Positions 1 through 6,284 of a stretch of 7,867 nucleotides of DNA are shown here, piece after piece; within the stretch, counting starts at the first letter, position 1, and each line of letters opens with the position of its first letter. Location: NCBI GenBank assembly GCA_947483345.1, contig CANKNL010000144.1, positions 1 to 7,867 of the forward strand, in the 5' to 3' direction. The notes beneath the pieces are model-generated. The model was not told the DNA's origin, did no database searches, and was given only the letters and a program-made list of their open reading frames with translations. A program made the translations under genes and the position numbers. The stretch is from Chitinophagaceae bacterium (GTDB lineage Bacteria > Bacteroidota > Bacteroidia > Chitinophagales > Chitinophagaceae).

Positions 1-39
1 CCATTCATCATTTCTTATTTGCCGAATGGGCTTTTTTTT
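1..39 (+). terminator. Probable intrinsic terminator of an upstream gene, cut by the window edge
   Basis: CCATTC at 1-6 is complementary to GAATGG at 24-29, and the second arm continues as GC directly into a run of eight T (32-39). The first arm would probably continue as GCCCATTC, but its first bases lie outside the window. The loop of about 17 bases is long, so the hairpin is weaker than the one at 3353. The arrangement of arm followed by T-run suggests that a plus-strand gene ends just to the left. Confidence 0.45.
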
Positions 40-65
40 GCACCTTCATAGCCTAAATGTTTATA

Positions 66-3000
66 ATGAAAAAATGTATTCCATTTACAATGGGTTTAAT
101 ACTGATATCCATTTGTACTATTTCAGTCGCCCAAAAAATTTCGCTTGATCAGTTTAAAAACCTGAAACCCCGTAATATAGGCCCTGCAGGTATGAGTGGG
201 CGCATCACTGCTATTGATGCTGTTGTTGCCAATCCAAATATTTTTTATGTTGGCGCAGCAAGTGGTGGAGTATGGAAAACAGAAAACAGCGGACAATCCT
301 GGTCACCGGTTTTTGATGAACAACCGATTCAAAATATCGGCTCTATAGCCATTCAACAATCCAATCCGTCTGTCATATGGGTGGGCACCGGCGAAGGCAA
401 TCCAAGGAATTCACTTAACCTGGGTGCTGGTATTTATAAAAGTTTAGATGGCGGAAAGACCTGGAAAAAAATGGGCCTCGAAAAAACAATTTGTATTCAT
501 CGGGTTGTGGTTGACCCAACTAATCCCAATACCGTTTATGCCGCTGCAATAGGCAATCCTTATGCAGAACATCCCGACAGGGGTGTTTTTAAAACTACCG
601 ATGGCGGAGAAACCTGGTCAAAAATTTTATTTACCAATGATACCACCGGCTGTGCCGATTTAGTTATGGACCCCTCTAACCCCAATAAACTAATTGCTGC
701 CATGTGGCAGTTTAGAAGAACACCCTGGAACTTAAAAAGTGGTGGCAAAGGAAGTGGTTTATTTATAACCGTTGATGCCGGGAAAAACTGGAAACCATTA
801 ACAAAAGAAGACGGATTACCGGAAGGCCAACTGGGAAGGATCGGCGTGGCTTTCAGTCGCAGTATGCCTTCCAGGGTCTATGCAAAAGTAGAGTCCACTA
901 AAAATGGACTATATAAAAGTGATGATGGCGGCTTTAAATGGAGCCTCGTTAACAGTAATGCATCTGACGTTACTGACAGACCTTTTTATTATCAGGAAAT
1001 TTACGTTGACCCAAAAAATGAAAACAGAATTTATGATGTGCATTCAACAATAACATTCAGCGAAGATGGTGGCAAATCTTTCTCAACATTGATCCCTTAT
1101 TCAGGTATTCACCCCGATCATCATGCCTGGTGGATCAATCCAGAAGACCCGAATCTGATCATTGAGGGTAATGATGGTGGTATTGGTTTGTCAAGAGACC
1201 GTGGCAAAACCTGGGTGTTTGACGAAAAAATTCCGGTAGGGCAGTTCTACCACGTAAATGTAGATAATGAAATACCCTACAATATCATGGGCGGCATGCA
1301 GGATAATGGAAGCTGGTTGGGCCCCGCTTATACCTGGATTAATGGGGGCATCAAAAATTATTATTGGAGTAATGTTGGTGGAGGAGACGGATTTGATGTG
1401 ATGCCTGATCCCGAAGATGCAAGTTGGGTGTATAGTATGAGTCAGGGAGGTGCTGTTGGAAGAAAAAACTGGAAGACCGGTGAAAGTTGGTATATCAGTC
1501 CGCCGGCATTAAATCCAAAAATACAACTTCGTTTCAATTGGAACTCAGCCATTGCACAGGATCCATTTGATAAAAAAACGATTTATTTTGGTAGTCAGTT
1601 TGTTCATAAAAGCAATGATAAAGGTGTAAACTGGGAAATAATCTCTCCCGATCTGTCAACAAATGATTCAGTAAAAATTACGGCTTATAAAAACACCGGT
1701 GGATTAACATTAGATATTACCGGTGCAGAAACACATTGTACCATACTAACTATTGAGCCTTCAAAAAAAGAACAAGGTACCATTTGGGCAGGAACGGATG
1801 ACGGTCATGTGCAGCTGACCAGAGATGCCGGCAAAACATGGACAAGCTTTCGCGGAAAGATACCCGGCATGCCCGATGGCTGCTGGATTCCTCAAATAAA
1901 GGCATCGGTATTTAATGCCGGAGAAGCATTTGTTGTTGCCAATGATTATCGCCGTGGAGATATGAAACCATATATTTTCCGGACAACTGATTATGGTAAA
2001 ACCTGGACAAGGATGATCGATGAAAATAAAGTGAAGGGTTATGCTTTGTGTGTACAGCAGGATCCCACAGAACCGAATTTAATTTTTGTTGGCACAGAAA
2101 ACGGGCTTTGGATAAGCCTTGATAACGGAAATTCATTTGACCAGTTTAAAAACGGCTATCCCTCTGTTTCCACTTACGACTTTGCCATACAGGAACGGGA
2201 AGCCGACCTCGCTATCGCTACATTTGGCCGTGCCCTTTGGGTGCTTGATGATATAAGGCCATTGAGAAAAGCGGCCGCTAATAAAGGGTTGAAATTTACA
2301 AATCCGGTTACTGTTTTTTCTTCCCCGGATGTGTACCAAGCACAGTACAAAGCTACTACCGGATACGAATGGAGTACCTATGGATTATTTGATGCCGAAA
2401 ACAGAAGGCGTGGTGCTGCTGTTTCATTTTTCATCAATAAACCAAAATCCGATACGGCGGCAAAACAAATACCGGCGGCGGCGCCTGCTGAACAAACTGC
2501 ACCTGTTGCAGCCCAACAAGGCGGTGGCGGACGAGGCGGACGTGGAGGAGGAGCTGCGGGCGGTGCCGGCGGAGGAAGAAGAACAGACAGCGTAATGGTG
2601 AAAATTTTTAATGCAGATCATGAATTGATAAGAACTTTGCGCTGGGCTATTGATTCTGGTTTCAACAAAATGTATTGGGGTATGGAAGAAAAAGGATTCC
2701 GGCAACCCGGCTCTGCAAAACCATTGCCAGGCGCACCGGAGCCGGGAGGGTTTACCGCTTTTCCGGGTACTTATAAATTAGTAATAACCTATGCCAAAAC
2801 CTCAGATTCCACTTTTATAACCATAAAAGATGACCCCCGAATGGGAAATCGTAATGATATAAAACTGGCGCAACGAAAAATGGCAGACCGGTTAAGACGT
2901 TCTGCAGATAAGTTAACCACAGGTATGGACCAACTTACAGAAAGTGATGAGTTGCTGTCCAAAATGCAATCTCAATTAAAAGGGCTGGAAGGAAAAGAAG

Positions 3001-3332
3001 TTGACTCCTTAAGAAAAACAACTTCTAAAATGCAGGATGAAATAAAAACTATTCGCGAATTGATCAACGGAAAAACAAGAACCGAACAGGGTATTACAAG
3101 ATCTGCTGAATTAACCGTAATGACCGCTATACAAACGGCCCAACAATCCATTAGCAGTAAAATGGTTGTACCGGGTAAGCAGGTAGAAACGTTGATTGAA
3201 AATGCAGAGCAAGCCATTAAGGATATAACAAACAAGATTAATAATTTTTACAGCGATAAATGGATAAGCTATCGCCAACAGGTAGAAAGTACTAAAGTAA
3301 ATTTATTTAAGGACTATAAAGTCATTGAATAA
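66..3332 (+). CDS. Exported Asp-box (BNR/VPS10-sortilin-like) beta-propeller protein with FlgD-like Ig domain
   Basis: This is a large secreted or periplasmic propeller protein of 1,088 residues. The ATG at 66 is preferred over the in-frame ATG at 57 because MKK then opens a classical signal peptide, with a hydrophobic core at residues 8-20 and probable cleavage after Ser-Val-Ala near residue 22. Residues about 35-745 carry at least eleven Asp-box motifs of the form S/T-x-D-x-G-x-x-W/F. Examples are SLDGGKTW (nt about 441), TTDGGETW (about 598), TRDAGKTW (about 1818) and TTDYGKTW (about 1986). A low-complexity Pro/Ala/Gln then Gly/Arg linker (about 780-840) leads to a FlgD-like Ig fold (about 841-925: VKIFN, LIRTLRW, then PGTYKLVI). 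A charged helical, probably coiled-coil tail (about 930-1088) ends the protein. Relatives are commonly annotated as glycosyl hydrolase or sortilin-like, but Asp boxes are structural and do not prove sialidase activity. No T9SS C-terminal sorting domain is evident. Substrate and role are unknown. It is monocistronic, with a strong terminator downstream. Confidence 0.9.
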   Translation: MKKCIPFTMGLILISICTISVAQKISLDQFKNLKPRNIGPAGMSGRITAIDAVVANPNIFYVGAASGGVWKTENSGQSWSPVFDEQPIQNIGSIAIQQSNPSVIWVGTGEGNPRNSLNLGAGIYKSLDGGKTWKKMGLEKTICIHRVVVDPTNPNTVYAAAIGNPYAEHPDRGVFKTTDGGETWSKILFTNDTTGCADLVMDPSNPNKLIAAMWQFRRTPWNLKSGGKGSGLFITVDAGKNWKPLTKEDGLPEGQLGRIGVAFSRSMPSRVYAKVESTKNGLYKSDDGGFKWSLVNSNASDVTDRPFYYQEIYVDPKNENRIYDVHSTITFSEDGGKSFSTLIPYSGIHPDHHAWWINPEDPNLIIEGNDGGIGLSRDRGKTWVFDEKIPVGQFYHVNVDNEIPYNIMGGMQDNGSWLGPAYTWINGGIKNYYWSNVGGGDGFDVMPDPEDASWVYSMSQGGAVGRKNWKTGESWYISPPALNPKIQLRFNWNSAIAQDPFDKKTIYFGSQFVHKSNDKGVNWEIISPDLSTNDSVKITAYKNTGGLTLDITGAETHCTILTIEPSKKEQGTIWAGTDDGHVQLTRDAGKTWTSFRGKIPGMPDGCWIPQIKASVFNAGEAFVVANDYRRGDMKPYIFRTTDYGKTWTRMIDENKVKGYALCVQQDPTEPNLIFVGTENGLWISLDNGNSFDQFKNGYPSVSTYDFAIQEREADLAIATFGRALWVLDDIRPLRKAAANKGLKFTNPVTVFSSPDVYQAQYKATTGYEWSTYGLFDAENRRRGAAVSFFINKPKSDTAAKQIPAAAPAEQTAPVAAQQGGGGRGGRGGGAAGGAGGGRRTDSVMVKIFNADHELIRTLRWAIDSGFNKMYWGMEEKGFRQPGSAKPLPGAPEPGGFTAFPGTYKLVITYAKTSDSTFITIKDDPRMGNRNDIKLAQRKMADRLRRSADKLTTGMDQLTESDELLSKMQSQLKGLEGKEVDSLRKTTSKMQDEIKTIRELINGKTRTEQGITRSAELTVMTAIQTAQQSISSKMVVPGKQVETLIENAEQAIKDITNKINNFYSDKWISYRQQVESTKVNLFKDYKVIE
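2520..2582 (+). repeat. Gly/Arg-rich low-complexity coding tract (RGG-like linker)
   Basis: Twenty-one consecutive codons of the propeller gene encode 14 Gly, 4 Arg and 3 Ala (residues about 819-839), including GGRGGRGGG. The DNA is a GC-rich imperfect run of GGN codons in an otherwise AT-rich gene. A Pro/Ala/Gln-rich stretch (about 2455-2519) precedes it. The likely role is a flexible linker between the propeller and the Ig-like domain. Codon choice varies (GGC, GGT, GGA), so it is not a pure nucleotide microsatellite. Confidence 0.8.
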
Positions 3333-3352
3333 GCAGCCTGATTATTGACATC

Positions 3353-3388
3353 AAACCTGTTGAGAAAATTTCCTCAACAGGTTTTTTT
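3353..3388 (+). terminator. Strong intrinsic terminator after the propeller gene
   Basis: There is a perfect 12-bp inverted repeat, with arms at 3353-3364 (AAACCTGTTGAG) and 3373-3384 (CTCAACAGGTTT) and an 8-base loop. A T-tract runs from 3382 to 3388 and overlaps the end of the second arm. It lies 20 bases after the stop codon of the propeller gene. The opposite side has no matching T-run, so it should work on the plus strand only. Confidence 0.92.
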
Positions 3389-3416
3389 GTTTTCCCTGTT
3401 TAAGGAATTACTTTTG
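3387..3416 (+). promoter_or_regulatory. Bacteroidota-type promoter of the aminotransferase gene
   Basis: TACTTTTG at 3409-3416 matches the Bacteroidota -7 consensus TAnnTTTG exactly. A TTG at 3387-3389 lies 19 bases upstream, in the spacing expected for the -33 element. Transcription would start near 3420-3424, giving a leader of only about 12-16 bases before the ATG at 3436. The -33 element sits in and just after the T-tract of the preceding terminator, so the two signals abut. No strong Shine-Dalgarno sequence is present, which is normal for this phylum. Confidence 0.72.
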
Positions 3417-3435
3417 CCTCTTAATATCCCCGTTT

Positions 3436-4701
3436 ATGAGTAAACTTAAATTAAGCGCACTTGCCGAAACCCTGCAGGCATCTGAAATTGTTCGCCTGGG
3501 CGCTGTCATCAAAGAAAAAATAAAACAGGGCGAAAAAATTTATAATTACACCATTGGTGATTTTGATTCTTCCATATTTCCCATCCCTGCCGAACTGGAA
3601 CAAGAAATTATTCTTGCTTATAAAGAAGGTTACACAACATATCCCCCCGCAAACGGTAATCTCGACTTAAGAGAAGCGGTGGCCGCTTTTATGTTATTAA
3701 GAGCCGGATTAAATTATTCAAGTGATGACATATTAATTGCTGCGGGTGGGCGTCCATTGATATACGCTTTATACAGAACCCTTGTTGATAAGGGTGATAA
3801 AGTCATTTATCCTGCCCCAAGCTGGAACAATAACCACTACGTTCATTTTACCGAAGGCGAACACATTATGCTGGAAGCAAAAAGAGAAAATAATTTCATG
3901 CTCACAGCGGCACAGATAAAAGAACATGTCAAAGGCGCAACACTGCTTTCTCTGTGCTCGCCTTTAAACCCAACAGGCACCACTTTTGGTAAAGAAGAGC
4001 TACAGGCTATTTGTGACCTGGTGATAACAGAAAATAATAGCCGGGCAGATGGAGAAAAAAAACTTTACCTGATGTACGACCAGATCTACTGGACACTTAC
4101 ATTTGGTGATACCATACACCACAATCCTGTTACCCTTAATCCTGCCATGAAGGCTTATACTATTTTTATAGATGGTATCAGCAAGGCTTTTGCAGCAACC
4201 GGTGTGCGTGTTGGCTGGGCAATGGGACCAACTGATGTAATGCTGAAAATGCGATCCATCAACAGTCATGTTGGTGCCTGGGCACCCATGGCCGAACAAA
4301 AAGCAGTAGCCAGGTATTTGGTCAAAACCGATGCTATTAATACCTATTTTATTCATTTTAAAGCCGAAGTAAATGAACGGTTGCAACAAATTTTTACGGG
4401 CTTTCAACAAATGAAAACAGCAGGTTACCACGTGGATGCTATAGCTCCAGAAGCCGCCATTTACCTAACCATACAAATCGACTATGTGGGAAAAACAACA
4501 GCCACCGGTAAATTATTAGCCACCCAGGCCGATGTCACTGCCTATATTCTAAATGAATCTAAACTGGCGATTGTGCCTTTTTATTGTTTTGGTTCCAGCA
4601 CCGAAAGCAGCTGGTACAGATTAAGCGTAGGCACCTGTAAAAAAGAAGAAATTAAAGATATGTTCAGCGCCCTAAAAACGGCTTTGGACAAACTGAATTG
4701 A
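3436..4701 (+). CDS. Pyridoxal-phosphate-dependent aminotransferase, class I/II (fold type I)
   Basis: This is a cytoplasmic PLP enzyme of 421 residues, the usual length for the AspB-like aminotransferase superfamily. Visible landmarks are the substrate-side loop YTTYPPANGNLDLREA (about 66-81), the PLP phosphate-binding turn GGRP (104-107), and the ring-stacking aromatic region around SWNNNHY (129-135). Further on are SPLNPTG (175-181, with the cofactor-contacting Asn178), YDQIYW (214-219; Asp215 pairs with the pyridine nitrogen, Tyr218 with O3'), and GISKAFAATGVRVGW (247-261; Lys250 is the Schiff-base lysine). Arg395 in YRLSVGT is the expected alpha-carboxylate-binding arginine. All core catalytic residues are present, so it should be active. 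The amino donor and keto-acid acceptor cannot be read from sequence; aspartate or another common amino acid is plausible. It appears monocistronic, between its own promoter and a convergent small gene 13 bases after its stop. Confidence 0.92.
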   Translation: MSKLKLSALAETLQASEIVRLGAVIKEKIKQGEKIYNYTIGDFDSSIFPIPAELEQEIILAYKEGYTTYPPANGNLDLREAVAAFMLLRAGLNYSSDDILIAAGGRPLIYALYRTLVDKGDKVIYPAPSWNNNHYVHFTEGEHIMLEAKRENNFMLTAAQIKEHVKGATLLSLCSPLNPTGTTFGKEELQAICDLVITENNSRADGEKKLYLMYDQIYWTLTFGDTIHHNPVTLNPAMKAYTIFIDGISKAFAATGVRVGWAMGPTDVMLKMRSINSHVGAWAPMAEQKAVARYLVKTDAINTYFIHFKAEVNERLQQIFTGFQQMKTAGYHVDAIAPEAAIYLTIQIDYVGKTTATGKLLATQADVTAYILNESKLAIVPFYCFGSSTESSWYRLSVGTCKKEEIKDMFSALKTALDKLN

Positions 4702-4714
4702 TTTAAAAAGAGGC

Positions 4715-4963
4715 TTAATTTTTACAGTTCAAAAAAACAAATGGCTTTAATACTTTTTGGCGAATGAGTTTACGCAGATGTGCAGGCTTGTTGATAACCT
4801 TATATTTATTCAGGTCTAATATTTCATGAACAATAACTAAATTTTCTAGGCCCTCAACCGAATACAACATTTGATGAAGTAATTCTACTTCATGCTCAAT
4901 TGACTGTTGGGTCATCAACTCCTGGTTGAACAAAACCAGTAAATCCCGGTTTGAGTTGTTCAT
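4715..4963 (-). CDS. Small hypothetical protein, 82 residues, unknown function
   Basis: I do not recognise this family. The product is a predicted soluble, largely helical protein without signal peptide or membrane segment. Its N-terminal half is acidic and polar (QSIEHEVELLHQML, about 20-33), the middle is Leu/Ile/Val-rich (about 38-52), and the C-terminal part is basic (HLRKLIRQKVLKPF, about 62-75). It ends in NCKN. The start is ATG, preceded by the weakly purine-rich GAAGAAACC. It lies 26 bases downstream of the small lipoprotein gene in the same direction, so the two are probably co-transcribed. It converges on the aminotransferase gene with 13 bases between stops. It could be a spurious frame, but its unbroken length, ATG start and snug fit between neighbours favour a real gene. 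Confidence 0.6.
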   Translation of the reverse strand: MNNSNRDLLVLFNQELMTQQSIEHEVELLHQMLYSVEGLENLVIVHEILDLNKYKVINKPAHLRKLIRQKVLKPFVFLNCKN

Positions 4964-4989
4964 GGTTTCTTCAGGTTGTTTAACTGCTT

Positions 4990-5115
4990 TTAATAACCAA
5001 CCATACCCGCTTTATTGGGACAGCCGCAGCCTTTTTTTGTAGAAGCGCAGCCTGTTGTTGCCAAAACGGTTACAATAATTAACAGCAGTAATGTTATTTT
5101 ATTTAATTGTTGCAT
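4990..5115 (-). CDS. Small cysteine-rich lipoprotein, 41 residues
   Basis: This gene is below the usual length cut-off and was found by reading the minus strand. The product opens MQQLNKITLLLLII, with a single Lys and then a hydrophobic core (about 7-19). A lipobox-like ATTGC follows, with the lipidated cysteine at residue 23. Position -3 is Thr rather than the usual Leu, but -1 Gly and +1 Cys are right and Bacteroidota lipoboxes are relaxed. The mature part is only 19 residues: CASTKKGCGCPNKAGMVGY, with a compact Cys-Gly-Cys-Pro motif. Similar tiny lipoproteins ending in a GCP-type motif occur in Bacteroidota, as far as I recall, without known function. No acidic surface-export signal follows the lipid cysteine, so a periplasm-facing membrane anchor is more likely. 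It precedes the 82-residue gene by 26 bases and is divergent from the glycosyltransferase at 5169 across 53 AT-rich bases. Confidence 0.75.
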   Translation of the reverse strand: MQQLNKITLLLLIIVTVLATTGCASTKKGCGCPNKAGMVGY

Positions 5116-5168
5116 AATTTCAAGTTACAAATTAAACTATTTTCACAAACAATTATTGTATTGTTTTA

Positions 5169-6284
5169 ATGAAAGGTACAAATTTTAACATCCCCATCCT
5201 TAAGCCACGCGTGTTGTTGGCGCCCTTAGATTGGGGCCTGGGACATGCAACACGCTGCATTCCAATCATCTTTAAATTAAAACAACAAAATTGTGACATT
5301 ATAATTGCTGCAGAAGCTGCCGGAAAATCTTTATTACAAAAAGAGTTCCCCGATTTAATTTTTATTGAATTAAAAGGATACAGAATACAATATAGTCATA
5401 ACAAATTATGGTTACCCATAATCCTTGCCTTACAGTTTCCAAAACTCCTGTATCGTATTTATGCCGAAAACCGTTGGCTTAAAAAAATGGTTATTGCCCA
5501 TCAAATTGATGCCGTAATTGCTGATAACCGATTGGGATTAAGCCATAAAAAAATACCCTGTATTTATATAACCCATCAGTTAAAAATAAAAACAGGTAAT
5601 TACTTTACCGAGCTGTTGGCACAAAAAATACATTATCATTTTATCAATAAATACAGCACATGCTGGATACCCGATGCCGCAGGAAAAATAAATTTAGCGG
5701 GTGAATTATCCCATCCGGCAGTATTACCAAAAGTGCCGGCAATGTATCTTGGCCCTTTCTCCAGGTTTGAAAAAAAAGAAATTGACATTAAATACGATCT
5801 CTGTATTCTTTTATCCGGACCCGAACCGCAACGTAGCATTTTTGAAAAAATTATTTTAACTGAATTGAAAAAATATAAGGGTTCCGTTATTCTCATCAGA
5901 GGCCTTCCCGGTATCCTGCCCGAAATTGAATTAAACGTAAACACGGTTGAAATAAAAAACCACTTGCCTGCCGCTGATTTAAACCGGGTCCTTCTGCAAT
6001 CAAAGTTGATCATAAGTCGTAGCGGCTATACAACTGTAATGGATTTAATTAAACTGCAAAAAAGGGCCATATTGGTGCCCACGCCCGGACAAACAGAGCA
6101 GGAATATATAGCCCGGTATTTGCATGAGCAGCACATATTTTATTGTGATCAACAGGAACATTTTTCTTTGATGCGGGTTTTAGAAAAAGTGGCAGGCCTT
6201 ACCTTTAACATACCGGTTATATTCAAAAATGATTTTGCTGTTATCGTTGAAGATTTTGTAAAAAACAGCCTTAAAAAAAATTAA
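5169..6284 (+). CDS. MurG-like GT-B glycosyltransferase
   Basis: The product has 371 residues with a GT-B architecture related to MurG and the Glyco_tran_28 families. The N-terminal Rossmann half starts RVLLAPLDWGLGHATRC (14-30); its Gly-x-Gly-His loop corresponds to the GGxGGH acceptor/phosphate loop of MurG. The C-terminal half has the strand and loop ILLSGPEPQRS (213-223). It then has the donor-binding region HLPAADLNRVL (265-275), SRSGYTTVMDLIKL (283-296) and VPTPGQTEQEYIA (303-315), matching the nucleotide-sugar site of this fold. No signal peptide or full membrane span is seen; a hydrophobic stretch near 81-95 may touch the membrane. It is probably an inner-face, membrane-associated sugar transferase for a lipid or surface glycan. 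It is not a true MurG: the gene is outside a division/cell-wall cluster and the motifs diverge. Donor and acceptor are unknown. Its stop overlaps the stop of the convergent GT2 gene by four bases. Confidence 0.85.
   Translation: MKGTNFNIPILKPRVLLAPLDWGLGHATRCIPIIFKLKQQNCDIIIAAEAAGKSLLQKEFPDLIFIELKGYRIQYSHNKLWLPIILALQFPKLLYRIYAENRWLKKMVIAHQIDAVIADNRLGLSHKKIPCIYITHQLKIKTGNYFTELLAQKIHYHFINKYSTCWIPDAAGKINLAGELSHPAVLPKVPAMYLGPFSRFEKKEIDIKYDLCILLSGPEPQRSIFEKIILTELKKYKGSVILIRGLPGILPEIELNVNTVEIKNHLPAADLNRVLLQSKLIISRSGYTTVMDLIKLQKRAILVPTPGQTEQEYIARYLHEQHIFYCDQQEHFSLMRVLEKVAGLTFNIPVIFKNDFAVIVEDFVKNSLKKN

Noticed and set aside
33..40. TTTTTTTG as a possible -7 element for the propeller gene
   Set aside because: It lacks the TA of TAnnTTTG, lies within the presumed terminator T-run, and has no TTG at suitable spacing (the nearest is only 11 bases upstream).
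57..65. Upstream in-frame ATG giving a propeller protein three residues longer
   Set aside because: The ATG at 66 begins MKK and gives a typical signal peptide; the extra Met-Phe-Ile would put hydrophobic residues before the basic n-region.
2329..2705. Overlapping open frames on both strands across the Gly/Arg-rich tract (plus 2329-2595, minus 2424-2705)
   Set aside because: They are by-products of the GC-rich low-complexity codons of the propeller gene, with no signal or domain of their own.
4000..4431. 143-residue minus-strand open frame inside the aminotransferase gene
   Set aside because: It is a shadow of a well-supported enzyme gene, with no recognisable motif and no upstream signals.
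4702..4725. Possible terminator between the aminotransferase and the 82-residue gene
   Set aside because: Only a short TTAA/TTAA pairing and A/T runs are present; the stem is too weak to call.
5128..5135. Minus-strand TTAATTTG as a possible -7 element for the small lipoprotein gene
   Set aside because: It matches five of six conserved positions, but no TTG is found 17-23 bases upstream. The plus-strand side of this spacer also shows no TAnnTTTG for the glycosyltransferase.
5636..6013. 125-residue minus-strand open frame inside the MurG-like gene
   Set aside because: It is antisense to the conserved donor-binding half of the glycosyltransferase, and its composition looks like a shadow frame.
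6272..6284. A-rich tract at the end of the MurG-like gene as a frameshift site
   Set aside because: The frame ends normally at TAA directly after the tract and the protein has the usual length, so there is no need for a shift.
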